64,000 nucleotides of DNA from Calditrichia bacterium (GTDB lineage: Bacteria; Calditrichota; Calditrichia; RBG-13-44-9; J075), in contig JACKAP010000004.1 in assembly GCA_020635015.1 (NCBI GenBank), positions 62,001-126,000 of the forward strand, given 5' to 3'. The position numbers were made by a program, and so were the translations under genes. Below the pieces are notes generated by a model. That model had not been told where the DNA came from, searched no databases, and saw only the letters and a program-made list of their open reading frames with translations. Below are positions 1 through 9,317 of the stretch, in pieces. How positions within the stretch are numbered: the first letter of the stretch is position 1; every line of letters begins with the position of its first letter.

Positions 1-993
1 CTGCTGCAGCCGGAGGATGTCGCCCGGCTGAAAGAGCTGGGAGTGAACGATGCACTGGTCAATGGGGATAGCTTGCTGGCATGCCGGGCCCGCGCCGCTG
101 AACTGCAGAAATATCATCGCCGGGGTGTGCTCGATAGCGTTGCCTTGCGCCGGGAACGGCAGCTGGTCGATCATCCTGCCCGGATCGTCAACTATCTGTG
201 GGATGCGATTGCCTGGAACGGGGAAGAGATGGTGCGCGATTACCGGGAGATCGCCCCGGCCGGGCAGATCGCTTCGGAGATTCCCCCCGGGGTGCACCTG
301 CTCAATCGCACTGAGATCACCGTCGGAAAAAATGTGCGCCTCAAGCCGGGCGTGGTGATCGATGCCGAAAATGGCCCGGTATGGATTGACGACCGGGTGA
401 CGGTAATGGCCAATGCCGTGCTGGAAGGACCGCTTTTTGTCGGCGCCGGCAGCACGATTAAGATCGGCGCCAAGATCTACGAAAACACTACCATCGGCCC
501 GGTGTGCAAGATCGGGGGAGAAGTGGAAGGGGTGATCGTGCAGGGCTACGCCAACAAGCAGCACGACGGATTCCTCGGCCACGCGTATCTCGGTGCCTGG
601 GTTAACCTTGGCGCCGATACCAACAATTCCGATCTGAAGAACAATTACGGCCTGATCAAGGCTTTCGTCAACGGCCGCCCGGTCGACACCGGGCAGCGTT
701 TCCTGGGGCTGATGATGGGCGATCATTCCAAATCCGCTATCAACACCATGTTCAATACCGGCACTATCGTGGGGGTGAACAGCAATATCTTCGGTGCCGG
801 GTTTCCCCAGAAGTTCGTCCCCTCCTTTTCCTGGGGTGGCAGTGAGCAGATGAGCGCTTATGAATATGATAAAGCCCTGGAAGTGGCCCGGATTGTCACC
901 GCTCGCCGCAAGATCGATTTCAGCGAGGGCCATGCCCGGATTTTCCGTGCGGTGTGGGAATTGGCGAAACAGGTGGAAGAGCGGGAATATTGA
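1..993 (+). CDS. GlmU-like sugar-phosphate nucleotidyl/acyltransferase, C-terminal part (5' truncated by window)
   Basis: The frame is open from base 1, so the start lies outside the window; the GTG at 43 is only an internal codon. What remains is about 330 residues dominated by a left-handed beta-helix with hexapeptide repeats (for example EITVGKNVRLKPGVVIDAEN), followed by a HDGFLGHAYLGAWVNLGADT stretch. That arrangement matches the Bacteroidota-type putative UDP-GlcNAc diphosphorylase / glucosamine-1-phosphate N-acetyltransferase family, a distant GlmU relative. It would act in the cytoplasm supplying UDP-GlcNAc for peptidoglycan and surface glycans. The N-terminal nucleotidyltransferase domain is mostly outside the window, so substrate cannot be judged. 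It is separated from the next gene by a 295-bp repeat-filled gap. Confidence 0.8.
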   Translation: MLQPEDVARLKELGVNDALVNGDSLLACRARAAELQKYHRRGVLDSVALRRERQLVDHPARIVNYLWDAIAWNGEEMVRDYREIAPAGQIASEIPPGVHLLNRTEITVGKNVRLKPGVVIDAENGPVWIDDRVTVMANAVLEGPLFVGAGSTIKIGAKIYENTTIGPVCKIGGEVEGVIVQGYANKQHDGFLGHAYLGAWVNLGADTNNSDLKNNYGLIKAFVNGRPVDTGQRFLGLMMGDHSKSAINTMFNTGTIVGVNSNIFGAGFPQKFVPSFSWGGSEQMSAYEYDKALEVARIVTARRKIDFSEGHARIFRAVWELAKQVEEREY

Positions 994-1166
994 AATGCGG
1001 CATGATACGAATGCGGAATTCGGATTTCCCCGAAATGATCGGGGCAGGCGGAGTGCGGAATTGATTTTTTGCCACGGATGAACCGGATGCCATCCAAACG
1101 CACCTGTAGGGTCGGGTCGCGACCCGACCTACTCACGCACATGCGTTTAAACATACGCACAATCCC
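994..1166. repeat. Intergenic repeat mosaic: GCGGAATTCGG fragment, CCACGGATGAA fragment, TCGCGA palindrome
   Basis: No gene is visible here. From left to right: words related to GAATGCGGAATTCGG; a small hairpin CCCCGA-AATGA-TCGGGG (1028-1044); a fragment TTGCCACGGATGAACCGGATG (near 1068-1089) that recurs inverted near 47660-47684; and a perfect 20-bp palindrome at 1110-1129 built on the core GGGTCGCGACCC. The hairpin array described next follows directly. Confidence 0.7.
1110..1129. repeat. 20-bp perfect palindrome centred on TCGCGA
   Basis: The arms are GGTCGGGTCG and its exact complement. The inner 12 bases GGGTCGCGACCC are identical to the centre of the larger palindrome at 48663-48690. 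Confidence 0.85.
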
Positions 1167-1277
1167 ATCGCGAGCGCCAGCGAGCAAACATCGCCGGCGC
1201 AGCCGGCAACATCACGAACGAAGTGAGTAAATATCGCGAGCGTGAGCGAGCAAACATCGCGAGCGCAGCGAGTAAAT
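1167..1277 (+). repeat. GC-hairpin array 1 (five ~22-nt units)
   Basis: Five consecutive units of 21-23 nt (1167-1189, 1190-1210, 1211-1232, 1233-1255, 1256-1277). Each has the form ATC, a 6-nt left arm, a 3-4-nt loop, a 6-nt right arm, and AAAT or AAAC. Arm pairs read here include GCGAGC/GCGAGC, GCCGGC/GCCGGC and ACGAAC/GTGAGT. Relative to the other arrays this one is in the opposite orientation to its upstream gene. Confidence 0.85.
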
Positions 1278-1288
1278 ATTGGAGCACC

Positions 1289-2200
1289 ATGCCAACTCAA
1301 CAACATCTACCCACCCTGCGTCCCGGCGACACCATCGGCCTGATCACGCCCGCCTCGGCGGTTCAGCCGGAACAGGTGGAGGCGGGGATTGCGCTGCTGA
1401 CCGAAATGGGATATGATTGCCGGATTGCCGCCCATGCCTATGATAATAATGGCATTACCGCTGCGCCGCCGCCGGCGCGTATCGCCGATTTTTATGATTT
1501 TCTGGAAGACCCTTCCGTGAAGGCGATCTGGGCGTTGCGCGGAGGCTACGGTACCATCCAACTGCTCGGAGAGATTGATTTTTCGGTCTTTGCCCGCAAT
1601 CCCAAGCTGCTGGTCGGTTTCAGCGATGTCACCGCCTTTCAGTGGGCAGCCTATCAGCAGGCGGGCTTTCCCTCCCTGAGCGGTATGACCCTGACCACCC
1701 AGGTCAGCCGTGAGAATCCCTATTTCTCGGCCGGTATGGAAATTGTGCAGGGAGAACGTTTCAGCATTAACGGGGATGATGTGGACCCGGAAGATGCCCG
1801 CATCGCCCGGGAGGGTAGCGCCGAGGGGACCCTGATCGGAGGCACGCTTTCGATGATCTGCACCCTCTGCGGCACGCCCTTCTGGCTGGAGGAAGACAGC
1901 CTGATCCTGTTCCTGGAGGATATCGGCGAGCCGTACTACCGGATCGACCGCTGCCTGCAGCAACTGCGCCTGGCCGGCTTCTGGCCGCAGGTCGCCGGGG
2001 TGATTCTGGGGAAATTCATGTATGAAGAACGCAAACTGGATGTGTTGTCTCTGATCCAACCCTATCTGCCGCCGGATATCCCGCTGGTCTATGACTTTCC
2101 CTACGGCCATTTCCCGGGCTGTTTTCCGCTTCCGGTCGGCGTGACGGCCCGTCTGGATGCGCGGCCGTTTCGTCTCTCCTGGAGCGGGTTGATGGCCTGA
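1289..2200 (+). CDS. ldcA: LD-carboxypeptidase (murein tetrapeptide carboxypeptidase, peptidase family S66)
   Basis: Removes the terminal D-Ala from murein tetrapeptides during peptidoglycan recycling. I chose the ATG at 1289, just after GGAG at 1281-1284. An in-frame GTG at 1223 would add 22 residues that are only a translation of the upstream hairpin repeats. In the 303-residue product the S66 triad is visible: Ser112 in GFSDVT, Glu210 in FLEDIGE, and His274 in YDFPYGHFPG, with spacing like that of characterised LdcA enzymes. No signal peptide is seen, consistent with a cytoplasmic enzyme. It stands alone between repeats and the purN promoter. Confidence 0.9.
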   Translation: MPTQQHLPTLRPGDTIGLITPASAVQPEQVEAGIALLTEMGYDCRIAAHAYDNNGITAAPPPARIADFYDFLEDPSVKAIWALRGGYGTIQLLGEIDFSVFARNPKLLVGFSDVTAFQWAAYQQAGFPSLSGMTLTTQVSRENPYFSAGMEIVQGERFSINGDDVDPEDARIAREGSAEGTLIGGTLSMICTLCGTPFWLEEDSLILFLEDIGEPYYRIDRCLQQLRLAGFWPQVAGVILGKFMYEERKLDVLSLIQPYLPPDIPLVYDFPYGHFPGCFPLPVGVTARLDARPFRLSWSGLMA

Positions 2201-2299
2201 AACAGCTGTTTCTCCTGCTGCGCTGCTTCATTCGATGGCTTATTTTGGCAATTTAATGCCGTCGGCGTGCAAAATTGTTAAAAAAGGTTTCCTTTTGGT

Positions 2300-2328
2300 T
2301 TGACAGAATTTATGGTTAGTGTTATATT
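2300..2328 (+). promoter_or_regulatory. Sigma-70-type promoter for purN-purH(-mreB)
   Basis: A perfect -35 TTGACA (2300-2305) and -10 TATATT (2323-2328) are separated by 17 bp. The expected start site near 2335 leaves a leader of only about a dozen bases before the purN ATG at 2347. Confidence 0.7.
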
Positions 2329-2346
2329 TAGCGACTTAAACTGGGA

Positions 2347-3003
2347 ATGAGCGTGACTAAAATCGCCGTATTTGCTTCCGGAAGAGGCAGTAACTTTCAA
2401 GTTGTCTATCAGCGTATCAAGGATGGTTATATTCCCGCGGAAATTGCATTGTTGATCAGCGATAACCCGCATGCGGGAGCATTGGCATTTGCGGCGGCGC
2501 ATGATATTCCCTGCACAGTCATTCGGCCGAAGGATTTTGCCACCCCGGAGATGTTCGGTGAGGAGCTTCTTCACGCGCTTTTGGCTCAGCAGATTGAATT
2601 TATCGTGCTGGCCGGGTATTTGAAAAAAATTCCCGGTAATGTGGTTCAGCACTATGCCAACCGCATCGTTAATATTCATCCGGCGCTATTGCCGGCTTTT
2701 GGGGGGCGGGGGATGTACGGCATACGGGTTCACGAGGCGGTATTCTTATCCGGAGCTAAAATTTCCGGCCTGACGGTTCATCTGGTCAATGATGAATATG
2801 ATGCCGGGCCAATCGTTCTGCAGAAAGCGGTGGCGATCGACGACTGCAATTCCCCGGCGGATATCGCCCGCAAGGTGCTTGAAGTCGAACACCAGGCGTT
2901 GCCGGAAGCGATCAAACTGCTGCTGGAAAAATCTTATGCGGTGGAGGGCAACCGCGTCATTTTAGGAAAACGGTCATATGAAAATCAGACGGGCATTGAT
3001 TAG
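2347..3003 (+). CDS. purN: Phosphoribosylglycinamide formyltransferase (GART, PurN)
   Basis: Transfers a formyl group from 10-formyl-tetrahydrofolate to GAR, the third step of de novo purine synthesis. The 218-residue protein has the N-terminal FASGRGSNFQ phosphate-binding loop and the catalytic region NIHPALLPAFGGRGMYG with the Asn and His of the family. An Asp in DEYDAGPI completes the usual active site. Length is typical. The ATG at 2347 was taken; a GTG at 2353 is an alternative two codons in. Its 3' end overlaps purH by 26 bp, indicating translational coupling of two folate-dependent steps. Confidence 0.95.
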   Translation: MSVTKIAVFASGRGSNFQVVYQRIKDGYIPAEIALLISDNPHAGALAFAAAHDIPCTVIRPKDFATPEMFGEELLHALLAQQIEFIVLAGYLKKIPGNVVQHYANRIVNIHPALLPAFGGRGMYGIRVHEAVFLSGAKISGLTVHLVNDEYDAGPIVLQKAVAIDDCNSPADIARKVLEVEHQALPEAIKLLLEKSYAVEGNRVILGKRSYENQTGID

Positions 3004-4537
3004 CTGTTGGGATAAGCAGGGCCTGGAGCCCTTTGCCCGGCAGCTTCACCAACATGATGTCGAAATCATTTCCAGCGGCGGCACGGCCGCCTTTCTGGAA
3101 GAGCGGAAGATCCCGGTGCGGCGCATTGAAGATATTACCGGCTATCCGGAGGTGCTGGGCGGCCGGGTAAAAACCCTGCATCCGTTAATCCATGCCGCCA
3201 TTTTGGCCACCGATGCTGAAGCGCACCGGGCGGATCTGGAAAAGCTGGGGGTGACGCCGCTGCAGTTGGTGGTGGTCAATCTCTACCCCTTCGTCGGAGA
3301 AGCGATCGCCAGAAACCTGCCGCTGGAAGAGGCGATCGAATATATCGACATCGGCGGGCCGACCCTGCTGCGCGGCGCGGCCAAGAACTACCGCCATGTG
3401 GTGGCATTACATCATCCGGATCAGTACCAGGGCTTCCTGGAGATGATGGAGACTCACCACGGCGACATCCCGGAAAGTTACCGCCGGGAACGGGCCCGGG
3501 AGGTATTTTTCTATACCAGTTGGTACGACGGCCAGGTCCAGGCCTACCTGGGCAGCCGCGCCGCTTCCGATACGGATTCGCTTTTTCCGGATTACCAGGC
3601 GCTCTTCCTGGAGAAAAAGCAGGATCTGCGCTACGGGGAGAACCCTCACCAGCAGGCGGCGGTCTATCAGTCCTTCCGGGCGGCGCCGCAGGGACTGGCC
3701 GGATTGGAGCAGTTGTGGGGAAAACCGCTCAGCTTTAACAATTATGCCGATGTGCACGCCGCCTACGCCCTGGTGCTGGAGTTCGCCGATCCGGGTGTCG
3801 CGATCATCAAGCATACCAATCCCTGTGGGGCGGCGACCCATCCGGAGCTGGCGGAAGCGTTCCGCAAAGCGCTGCGCGGCGATTCGCTCTCGGCTTTCGG
3901 GGGGATCGTTGCTTGCAACCGCTGTATAGACCTGGCGATGGCAGAGGAGATGGGAAAGATCTTCTTCGAATGCATCATCGCTCCGGATTTTGACGCGGAG
4001 GCTCTGGCCCTGCTGCAAAAGAAAAAGAACCTGCGCCTGCTGAAGCTTGCGCCCGCAACCTTTGCCGGTGATGGCAAGGCCCTGCAGTCGCTGCACAATA
4101 CCTTCCTGAGCCAGGAAAGCGACACGATAGTGGAAAAACCGCAGGACTGGAAAGTGGTTACCCGCAAATCCCCCAGCCCGGAAGAATGGAAAGAATTGGA
4201 ATTTTCCTGGAAACTGGTAAAGCATGTGAAATCAAATGCGATAATCTTAACCAGGGACCTGGAACTTTACGGAGTCGGCGCCGGGCAGATGTCGCGGGTC
4301 GATTCGGTGAAAATTGCCCGGATGAAAGCCCTGCAGGGCAAGCGCGAACTGCAGGGGCTGGTGCTGGCCTCAGATGCATTCTTTCCCTTCCGCGATGGTA
4401 TCGACGAGGCGGTAAACTGCGGCGCGACCGCCATCATCCAGCCGGGCGGCTCGATCCGCGACGAAGAGGTGATTCAGGCGGCAAATGAACATCAAATCAG
4501 TATGATATTTACCGGGATTAGACACTTCAAGCACTAA
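2978..4537 (+). CDS. purH: Bifunctional AICAR formyltransferase / IMP cyclohydrolase
   Basis: Catalyses the last two steps of IMP synthesis. The 519-residue length is normal for PurH. The N-terminal IMP cyclohydrolase (MGS-like) domain shows ISSGGTAAFLEE and GGRVKTLHPLIHAAIL. The C-terminal formyltransferase domain shows KHTNPCGAA, with the Lys-His pair needed for formyl transfer, and SDAFFPFRDGID. The ATG lies inside purN, preceded by AGGAAAA. Only 18 bp separate its stop from mreB, so purine synthesis and the shape genes may share a transcript. Confidence 0.96.
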   Translation: MKIRRALISCWDKQGLEPFARQLHQHDVEIISSGGTAAFLEERKIPVRRIEDITGYPEVLGGRVKTLHPLIHAAILATDAEAHRADLEKLGVTPLQLVVVNLYPFVGEAIARNLPLEEAIEYIDIGGPTLLRGAAKNYRHVVALHHPDQYQGFLEMMETHHGDIPESYRRERAREVFFYTSWYDGQVQAYLGSRAASDTDSLFPDYQALFLEKKQDLRYGENPHQQAAVYQSFRAAPQGLAGLEQLWGKPLSFNNYADVHAAYALVLEFADPGVAIIKHTNPCGAATHPELAEAFRKALRGDSLSAFGGIVACNRCIDLAMAEEMGKIFFECIIAPDFDAEALALLQKKKNLRLLKLAPATFAGDGKALQSLHNTFLSQESDTIVEKPQDWKVVTRKSPSPEEWKELEFSWKLVKHVKSNAIILTRDLELYGVGAGQMSRVDSVKIARMKALQGKRELQGLVLASDAFFPFRDGIDEAVNCGATAIIQPGGSIRDEEVIQAANEHQISMIFTGIRHFKH

Positions 4538-4555
4538 TGGAACGGAGCAATTGGC

Positions 4556-5584
4556 ATGGCATTGTTTGACTTTTTTTCCAATGATATCGGGATTGACCTG
4601 GGCACCGCCAACACCTTGATTTATGTGAAAGGTAAGGGCATTGTGGTCAATGAGCCCTCAATCGTCGCTTTTGAGGAACATAGCAATAAAATTGTCGCGG
4701 TGGGGAAAGAGGCCCGGGAGATGCTCGGCCGTACCCACCAGGATATCGTCACCATCCGCCCGCTGAAAGACGGGGTGATCGCCGACTTCGAGGCGACGGA
4801 AGCGATGATCCGGGAGTTTATCAAGAAAGCCAAGGTGAACCGCATCAGCATCGGCAAGATCGTGGTCTGCGTGCCCTCGGGGGTGACGGAAGTAGAGAAG
4901 CGGGCGGTGCGCGACAGCGCCGAACGGGCCGGGGCCAAAGAGGTCTACCTGGTGGCGGAAGCGATGGCCTCGGCGATCGGGATCGGCCTGGAGATCGATA
5001 AGCCGATCGGTAACATGATTGTGGATATCGGCGGCGGCACCTCCGAGATCGCGGTGATCTCCTTGAGCGGGATCGTGCTCCACACCTCGATCCGCATCGG
5101 CGGCGATGAGATGAATGAAGCAATCGTTCAATATTTCAAGAAAAATTATAATCTGCTGGTGGGGGAGAAAACCGCCGAGAACCTCAAGTGCGAAGTGGGT
5201 TCCGCCCTTCCCCTGGAGCAAGAGATTACCACCTCGGTCAAGGGACGCGACCTGGTCGACGGCATCCCCAAGACGGTGGAAGTCAATTCAGTGGAGATCC
5301 GCGAGGCGCTCAACGAGCCGATCCATACCATCGTCGACACCATCAAGATCACCCTGGAGCATACCCCGCCGGAACTGGCCTCGGATATCCTGGACCGCGG
5401 GATCATTCTCTCCGGCGGGGGTAGCCTGCTGCGCCGCCTGGATGACCGCATCGTGCAGGAAACCCGCCTGCCGGTCAATGTGGCGGAAGATCCCCTGACC
5501 TGCGTGGCCCGGGGGACCGGCAAGATTTTGGAAGAATATCCCCGCTTTCAGAAAGTGCTCCTGAAAAGCAACCGGCGTATGTAG
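4556..5584 (+). CDS. mreB: Rod shape-determining actin homologue MreB
   Basis: Forms membrane-associated filaments that organise the elongasome. The 342 residues cover the actin fold: FSNDIGIDLGTANTLIYVKG at the N-terminus (phosphate 1), MIVDIGGGTSEIAVIS (phosphate 2), and ILSGGGSLLRRLD (adenosine loop). A GGAG at 4544-4547 precedes the ATG. A 173-bp gap holding an inverted repeat separates it from mreC, so it may be transcribed with purH or on its own. Confidence 0.97.
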   Translation: MALFDFFSNDIGIDLGTANTLIYVKGKGIVVNEPSIVAFEEHSNKIVAVGKEAREMLGRTHQDIVTIRPLKDGVIADFEATEAMIREFIKKAKVNRISIGKIVVCVPSGVTEVEKRAVRDSAERAGAKEVYLVAEAMASAIGIGLEIDKPIGNMIVDIGGGTSEIAVISLSGIVLHTSIRIGGDEMNEAIVQYFKKNYNLLVGEKTAENLKCEVGSALPLEQEITTSVKGRDLVDGIPKTVEVNSVEIREALNEPIHTIVDTIKITLEHTPPELASDILDRGIILSGGGSLLRRLDDRIVQETRLPVNVAEDPLTCVARGTGKILEEYPRFQKVLLKSNRRM

Positions 5585-5623
5585 CGATGATGCTGCAAAC
5601 GAGTATTATGTTAACTTTTTTAT

Positions 5624-5695
5624 GATGCTGGATGCTGGATGCTGGATAAAAACGTTGATCGAGAATCCAGTATCCAGTATCCAGTATCCAGCATC
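5624..5695. repeat. Inverted short-period repeat, GATGCTG family
   Basis: The left arm (5624-5647) is three copies of GATGCTG(GAT). The right arm (5665-5695) is ATCCAGT repeated, ending ATCCAGCATC, and is complementary to the left arm. RNA or cruciform pairing would give a long imperfect hairpin between mreB and mreC. There is no T-run, so it is not a classical terminator. Confidence 0.8.
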
Positions 5696-5757
5696 TTCAC
5701 AGGTAAAAAAATTCCGCTCAAGTATAAAATTCACCCTTAACCATCCCAGCGGAGCAG

Positions 5758-6570
5758 ATGAACTTACGACCATACCTCGGCATTTTTAACCGCTCGATCC
5801 TGCTGCTGTTCGTCTACATATTTATATCAGCGCTGTTTATGAACTTCAGCGACACCCAATCGCTGCGCGGGATTCGCTGGGCATTGCTGCAAACGGTGGA
5901 ACGGGTGGAGGAATTGAAGCAGTTCTTCACGATCCGCCGTAATTTAGCCACCGAGAATGACTTGCTGCGCAAGGAAAACTTCGATCTGAATATCGAAAAT
6001 CAGAAATTGCGCGAAATGCTGGTGTCGGAAAACAAACGCCTGAAAAAATTGCTCAATTTAAAAGAAGCCGGCAAGCACAGTTATATTGCCGCGCGGGTCA
6101 TCGCCACCAGTGCGGAACGAGGGTACCGGTCGATCATTCTCGATGTGGGAAAAGTAGATGGCGTCGGGGAGCAGATGGCGGTAGTCAATGCCGACGGCCT
6201 GGTCGGCAAGGTGGTGATTGCCCAGGACGACCAGTCGATTGTGCAGGTATTGATGGATTATAATGCCAACGTCAGCGCCCGGCTGCAGAACAACCGCGAA
6301 AACGGTATGATCGGATGGTCCGGCAATTCCTGGCTGGATCTGGAATATATCCCCAAGAATATCCCGGTGGCCAAGGGGGAAGTGGTGGTGACCTCAGGGT
6401 TGAGCGATATTTTTCCCCCCGGCCTGAAAATCGGCTATGTGCTGGCGATCAGCGAAGAAGAACACTTGCTGTTTAAACGGATCCGGGTAAAACCGGCGGT
6501 GAATTTTAATGCAATCGAAGAAGTATTCGTGATACCGGACTATACCCCGGAGAAGGCTGACCGTGAGTAG
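5758..6570 (+). CDS. mreC: Rod shape-determining protein MreC
   Basis: Bitopic periplasmic scaffold that links MreB to PBP2. The 270-residue protein has one N-terminal membrane segment (about residues 12-32), a coiled coil rich in E, N, K and L (about 50-95), then the MreC beta domains, including DGLVGKVV and VVVTSGLSDIFPPGLKIGYV, the C-terminal family signature. A GGAG at 5751-5754 precedes the ATG. The 3' end overlaps mreD by 8 bp. Confidence 0.95.
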   Translation: MNLRPYLGIFNRSILLLFVYIFISALFMNFSDTQSLRGIRWALLQTVERVEELKQFFTIRRNLATENDLLRKENFDLNIENQKLREMLVSENKRLKKLLNLKEAGKHSYIAARVIATSAERGYRSIILDVGKVDGVGEQMAVVNADGLVGKVVIAQDDQSIVQVLMDYNANVSARLQNNRENGMIGWSGNSWLDLEYIPKNIPVAKGEVVVTSGLSDIFPPGLKIGYVLAISEEEHLLFKRIRVKPAVNFNAIEEVFVIPDYTPEKADRE

Positions 6571-7042
6571 GTTAAATTTCCGCTATATCGGTTTCTTTAT
6601 CGTTTCGCTGATACTTCAGATCTATATTGTCAAGTATGTAGAGATTGCCAGTTGGAAACCGGATCTGCTCTTGATTGCGATCGTCATGTTTGCCATTCAG
6701 TATGGCCAGACCGCCGGCAGCACCGCAGGATTTTTTCTCGGTATGGCCAGCGATCTGATCTCCGGCGGCTTGCTGGGACTCAGCGCCCTGGCAAAAAGCA
6801 TCACCGGATTTACCGCCGGAGGGGTGGCGAAGTTTTTCCAGGAACGGATCCAATTTGTGCTGACGCTGCTGATCAGCGGGTTGCTGCACGATTTGATCTA
6901 CATCTTTATCAATACCCTTGGCAAGGGCATCTTGTGGCGGGTGATATTTTTCGTGCACATCGTTCCCAATCTTTTCTACACCGCCCTGGTCGGCCTGGCG
7001 ATAAACTTTTTAATCGGAAAATGGTTAAAAGGGCATGAATAA
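6563..7042 (+). CDS. mreD: Rod shape-determining protein MreD
   Basis: Small integral membrane component of the elongasome. The 159 residues form about five hydrophobic segments. The WKPDLLLIAIVMFA and GFFLGMASDLISGGLLGLSA motifs are typical of MreD. It starts with GTG at 6563 inside the end of mreC, behind GGAGAAGG at 6550-6557. The stop overlaps the mrdA start by 8 bp, so the C-D-PBP2 trio looks translationally coupled. Confidence 0.92.
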   Translation: MSRLNFRYIGFFIVSLILQIYIVKYVEIASWKPDLLLIAIVMFAIQYGQTAGSTAGFFLGMASDLISGGLLGLSALAKSITGFTAGGVAKFFQERIQFVLTLLISGLLHDLIYIFINTLGKGILWRVIFFVHIVPNLFYTALVGLAINFLIGKWLKGHE

Positions 7043-9314
7043 TATTAATTTCAGTGCGGGGAATCCCCGCAAATATGTCTATTACGGGCTGATAGCCGCC
7101 TGCATGCTGGTGCTGAGCATCGGATTTTATCATTTGCAGATCATGCAGGAGAGCATCTACCGCGGCAAATCGGAAAAGAACAGCGTCAAGAAGGTCACCC
7201 AAATCCCGGTGCGGGGGCATATCTATGACCGCAACTGGGGTACGTTTCATATCACCGATTCGGTTTTGGACAGTCTGATGGAGGATGGGGTGCCCTACCA
7301 GGCCCGGTTACGCCTGGAAAAGATCAAGCAGAAAATTTTCCCCACCGAAGAGAGCTTCCTGGATACCCTGCGTAAAACCATCGGCAATAACCTGACCCAG
7401 CGCCACCGGCCGGCGCTGCTGAAGTATGCTCAGATCGGCAAGCTGATCGTGGATAACCGTCCCTCTTTTTCCCTCTACCTGGTGCCGGCCCTCACCACCC
7501 GCCCGGCGCTGGAGGCGCTGGGGGCCATTTTGGAGGTGGCGCCGGAGCAAATCAGCAAAAATTTTCGCCGTTCCCGCCGTTTCCAACCGGTTAAGATCGC
7601 CCGCTATGTGACCCTGGAAACCCTGGTGAAACTCCAGGAAAACCGCCTGCAGTTTCCCGGCCTGGAATGGAAGGTGGAGCCGAAACGAAATTACTATTTC
7701 CGGAGCAGCTTTGCCCATGTGCTGGGCACGCTCGGCGAGATCGGGGAAAACGAGCTCAGCCAGAGCGAAGAATATGAGGCCGGCGATGTGGTCGGTAAAA
7801 AGGGAATTGAAAAAGGATTGGATAAAGAACTCCGCGGGCAAAAAGGATTCAAGTTCGTGAAAGTGGATGCGCTAGGGCGTACCGTGGAAGACCTTTCGCC
7901 ACGGGAAAATGCCCTTCCCCATCCCGGCAAAGACCTTTTCTTGACCATCGACGCCCGCCTGCAGCAGTATGCCGACTCCCTCTTCGGTGACCGCAACGGC
8001 GCCTTTGTTGCGGTTGATCCGCGTAATGGGGAAATCCTGACCATGGTGTCAAAGCCGGATTATGACCTTAACCTTTTTGCCGAAGCGGTCAAGCCGGAGG
8101 TGTGGCAGGAGCTGATGTCGGATTCGCTGAAGCCGCTCTACGACCGGGCCACCCAGGCCACTTACCCCCCCGGATCGACCTATAAGATGGTCGCGGCGAT
8201 TGCCGGGCTGAATGAAGGGATCATCACGCCCCAGTGGACGATATTCTGCCCTGGCTATTACCGCATCGGCCGCCGCACTGTACATTGCTGGAATGCCGCC
8301 GGCCATGGCGAGGTCAACATCACTGCGGCGATCCGCGGCTCCTGCAATGTCTTTTTTTATCAGCTTGGTTTGAAGCTGGGGATTGAACAATGGACCAAAT
8401 ACAGCCGGATCTTCCAGTTCGGTAAACCCTGCGGCATCGAACTGACCAGCGAAAAGGCCGGGCTGGTGCCCAGCAGAGCCTATTATGACCGGATTTATGG
8501 AAAGGGAAAATGGACCAACGGAATGCTGGCGAACATCGCGATTGGGCAGGGAGAATTGCTGGTGACCCCGCTCCAAATGGCCCAATTTGCCATGATCCTG
8601 GCCAACAGCGGGCGCTATTACCGGCCCCATTTGACCCGTAAGCTGGTCGATAAAATTCCTGCTTACCAGGTTACCGAAGAGGCCCTGAAACAGCTGGAGT
8701 TTCAGAATGCACCCCAGGAGATCCTGAACCTGCTGCGCGGATTAAAAGAGCGCCAATTTACGCAGAACGAACTCAGCGAACTCCTGGAAACCCGGGTGAC
8801 GGCAGAGGAAGGCCAAAAATACGAACCTTCGATATTGGAATACGCCCGGAAAATTTTTCCTCCGCCGGATCGGGTCTCTTATCCGGCGGAAATGATTGAG
8901 GGGATTCAACCGGAAGTCTTTGAGATTATCCGCGAAGGAATGCGCCAGGTGGTGGCCGGGGGTACCGGCTGGCGGGCCGGAGTATGGCAAAAAAGCGGCG
9001 CGGGGAAAACCGGCACCGCCCAGAATCCGCACGGCGATTCTCATGCCTGGTTCATCGGGTTTACCCCCTTCGAGGAACCGGAAATCGCTGTGGCGGTGAT
9101 CTTCGAAAACGGAGGATCCGGCAGCGGAGTCGCCGCCCCGGTGGTCGGGCAGTACCTGCAGCGCTATTACTATTATAAAGGCGAATTCGATTATCAAAAA
9201 TACCGCGAGTTTCAACGGATGTTGTGGGAAAAGCAAAAGGAGAAGGCCCGGCAGGATAGCTTGCAGGGGGCCGGCATTCAGCTTGAACCGCTCAATATCC
9301 GTTCGGGGAACTAA
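7035..9314 (+). CDS. mrdA: Penicillin-binding protein 2 (elongation-specific transpeptidase)
   Basis: Cross-links peptidoglycan along the side wall in partnership with RodA. A single N-terminal membrane anchor (about residues 14-34) is followed by the dimerisation/pedestal domain with RGHIYDRN. The penicillin-binding domain contains S381-T-Y-K384, S436-C-N438 and K658-T-G660. At 759 residues it is longer than typical 600-650-residue PBP2s, mainly through an insertion between the SxN and KTG motifs (about residues 540-625), rich in charged residues, and a charged C-terminal tail. Start overlaps mreD. Confidence 0.95.
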   Translation: MNNINFSAGNPRKYVYYGLIAACMLVLSIGFYHLQIMQESIYRGKSEKNSVKKVTQIPVRGHIYDRNWGTFHITDSVLDSLMEDGVPYQARLRLEKIKQKIFPTEESFLDTLRKTIGNNLTQRHRPALLKYAQIGKLIVDNRPSFSLYLVPALTTRPALEALGAILEVAPEQISKNFRRSRRFQPVKIARYVTLETLVKLQENRLQFPGLEWKVEPKRNYYFRSSFAHVLGTLGEIGENELSQSEEYEAGDVVGKKGIEKGLDKELRGQKGFKFVKVDALGRTVEDLSPRENALPHPGKDLFLTIDARLQQYADSLFGDRNGAFVAVDPRNGEILTMVSKPDYDLNLFAEAVKPEVWQELMSDSLKPLYDRATQATYPPGSTYKMVAAIAGLNEGIITPQWTIFCPGYYRIGRRTVHCWNAAGHGEVNITAAIRGSCNVFFYQLGLKLGIEQWTKYSRIFQFGKPCGIELTSEKAGLVPSRAYYDRIYGKGKWTNGMLANIAIGQGELLVTPLQMAQFAMILANSGRYYRPHLTRKLVDKIPAYQVTEEALKQLEFQNAPQEILNLLRGLKERQFTQNELSELLETRVTAEEGQKYEPSILEYARKIFPPPDRVSYPAEMIEGIQPEVFEIIREGMRQVVAGGTGWRAGVWQKSGAGKTGTAQNPHGDSHAWFIGFTPFEEPEIAVAVIFENGGSGSGVAAPVVGQYLQRYYYYKGEFDYQKYREFQRMLWEKQKEKARQDSLQGAGIQLEPLNIRSGN

Positions 9315-9317
9315 ACC

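Noticed and set aside
1167..1277. CRISPR array interpretation of the ~22-nt repeats (all five arrays)
   Set aside because: Units are contiguous with 7-nt linkers, not separated by unique ~30-nt spacers; no cas genes in the window.
1223..1288. 22-codon upstream extension of the LD-carboxypeptidase from GTG 1223
   Set aside because: The added residues translate the GC-hairpin repeats and precede the normal N-terminus; a ribosome binding site sits before ATG 1289.
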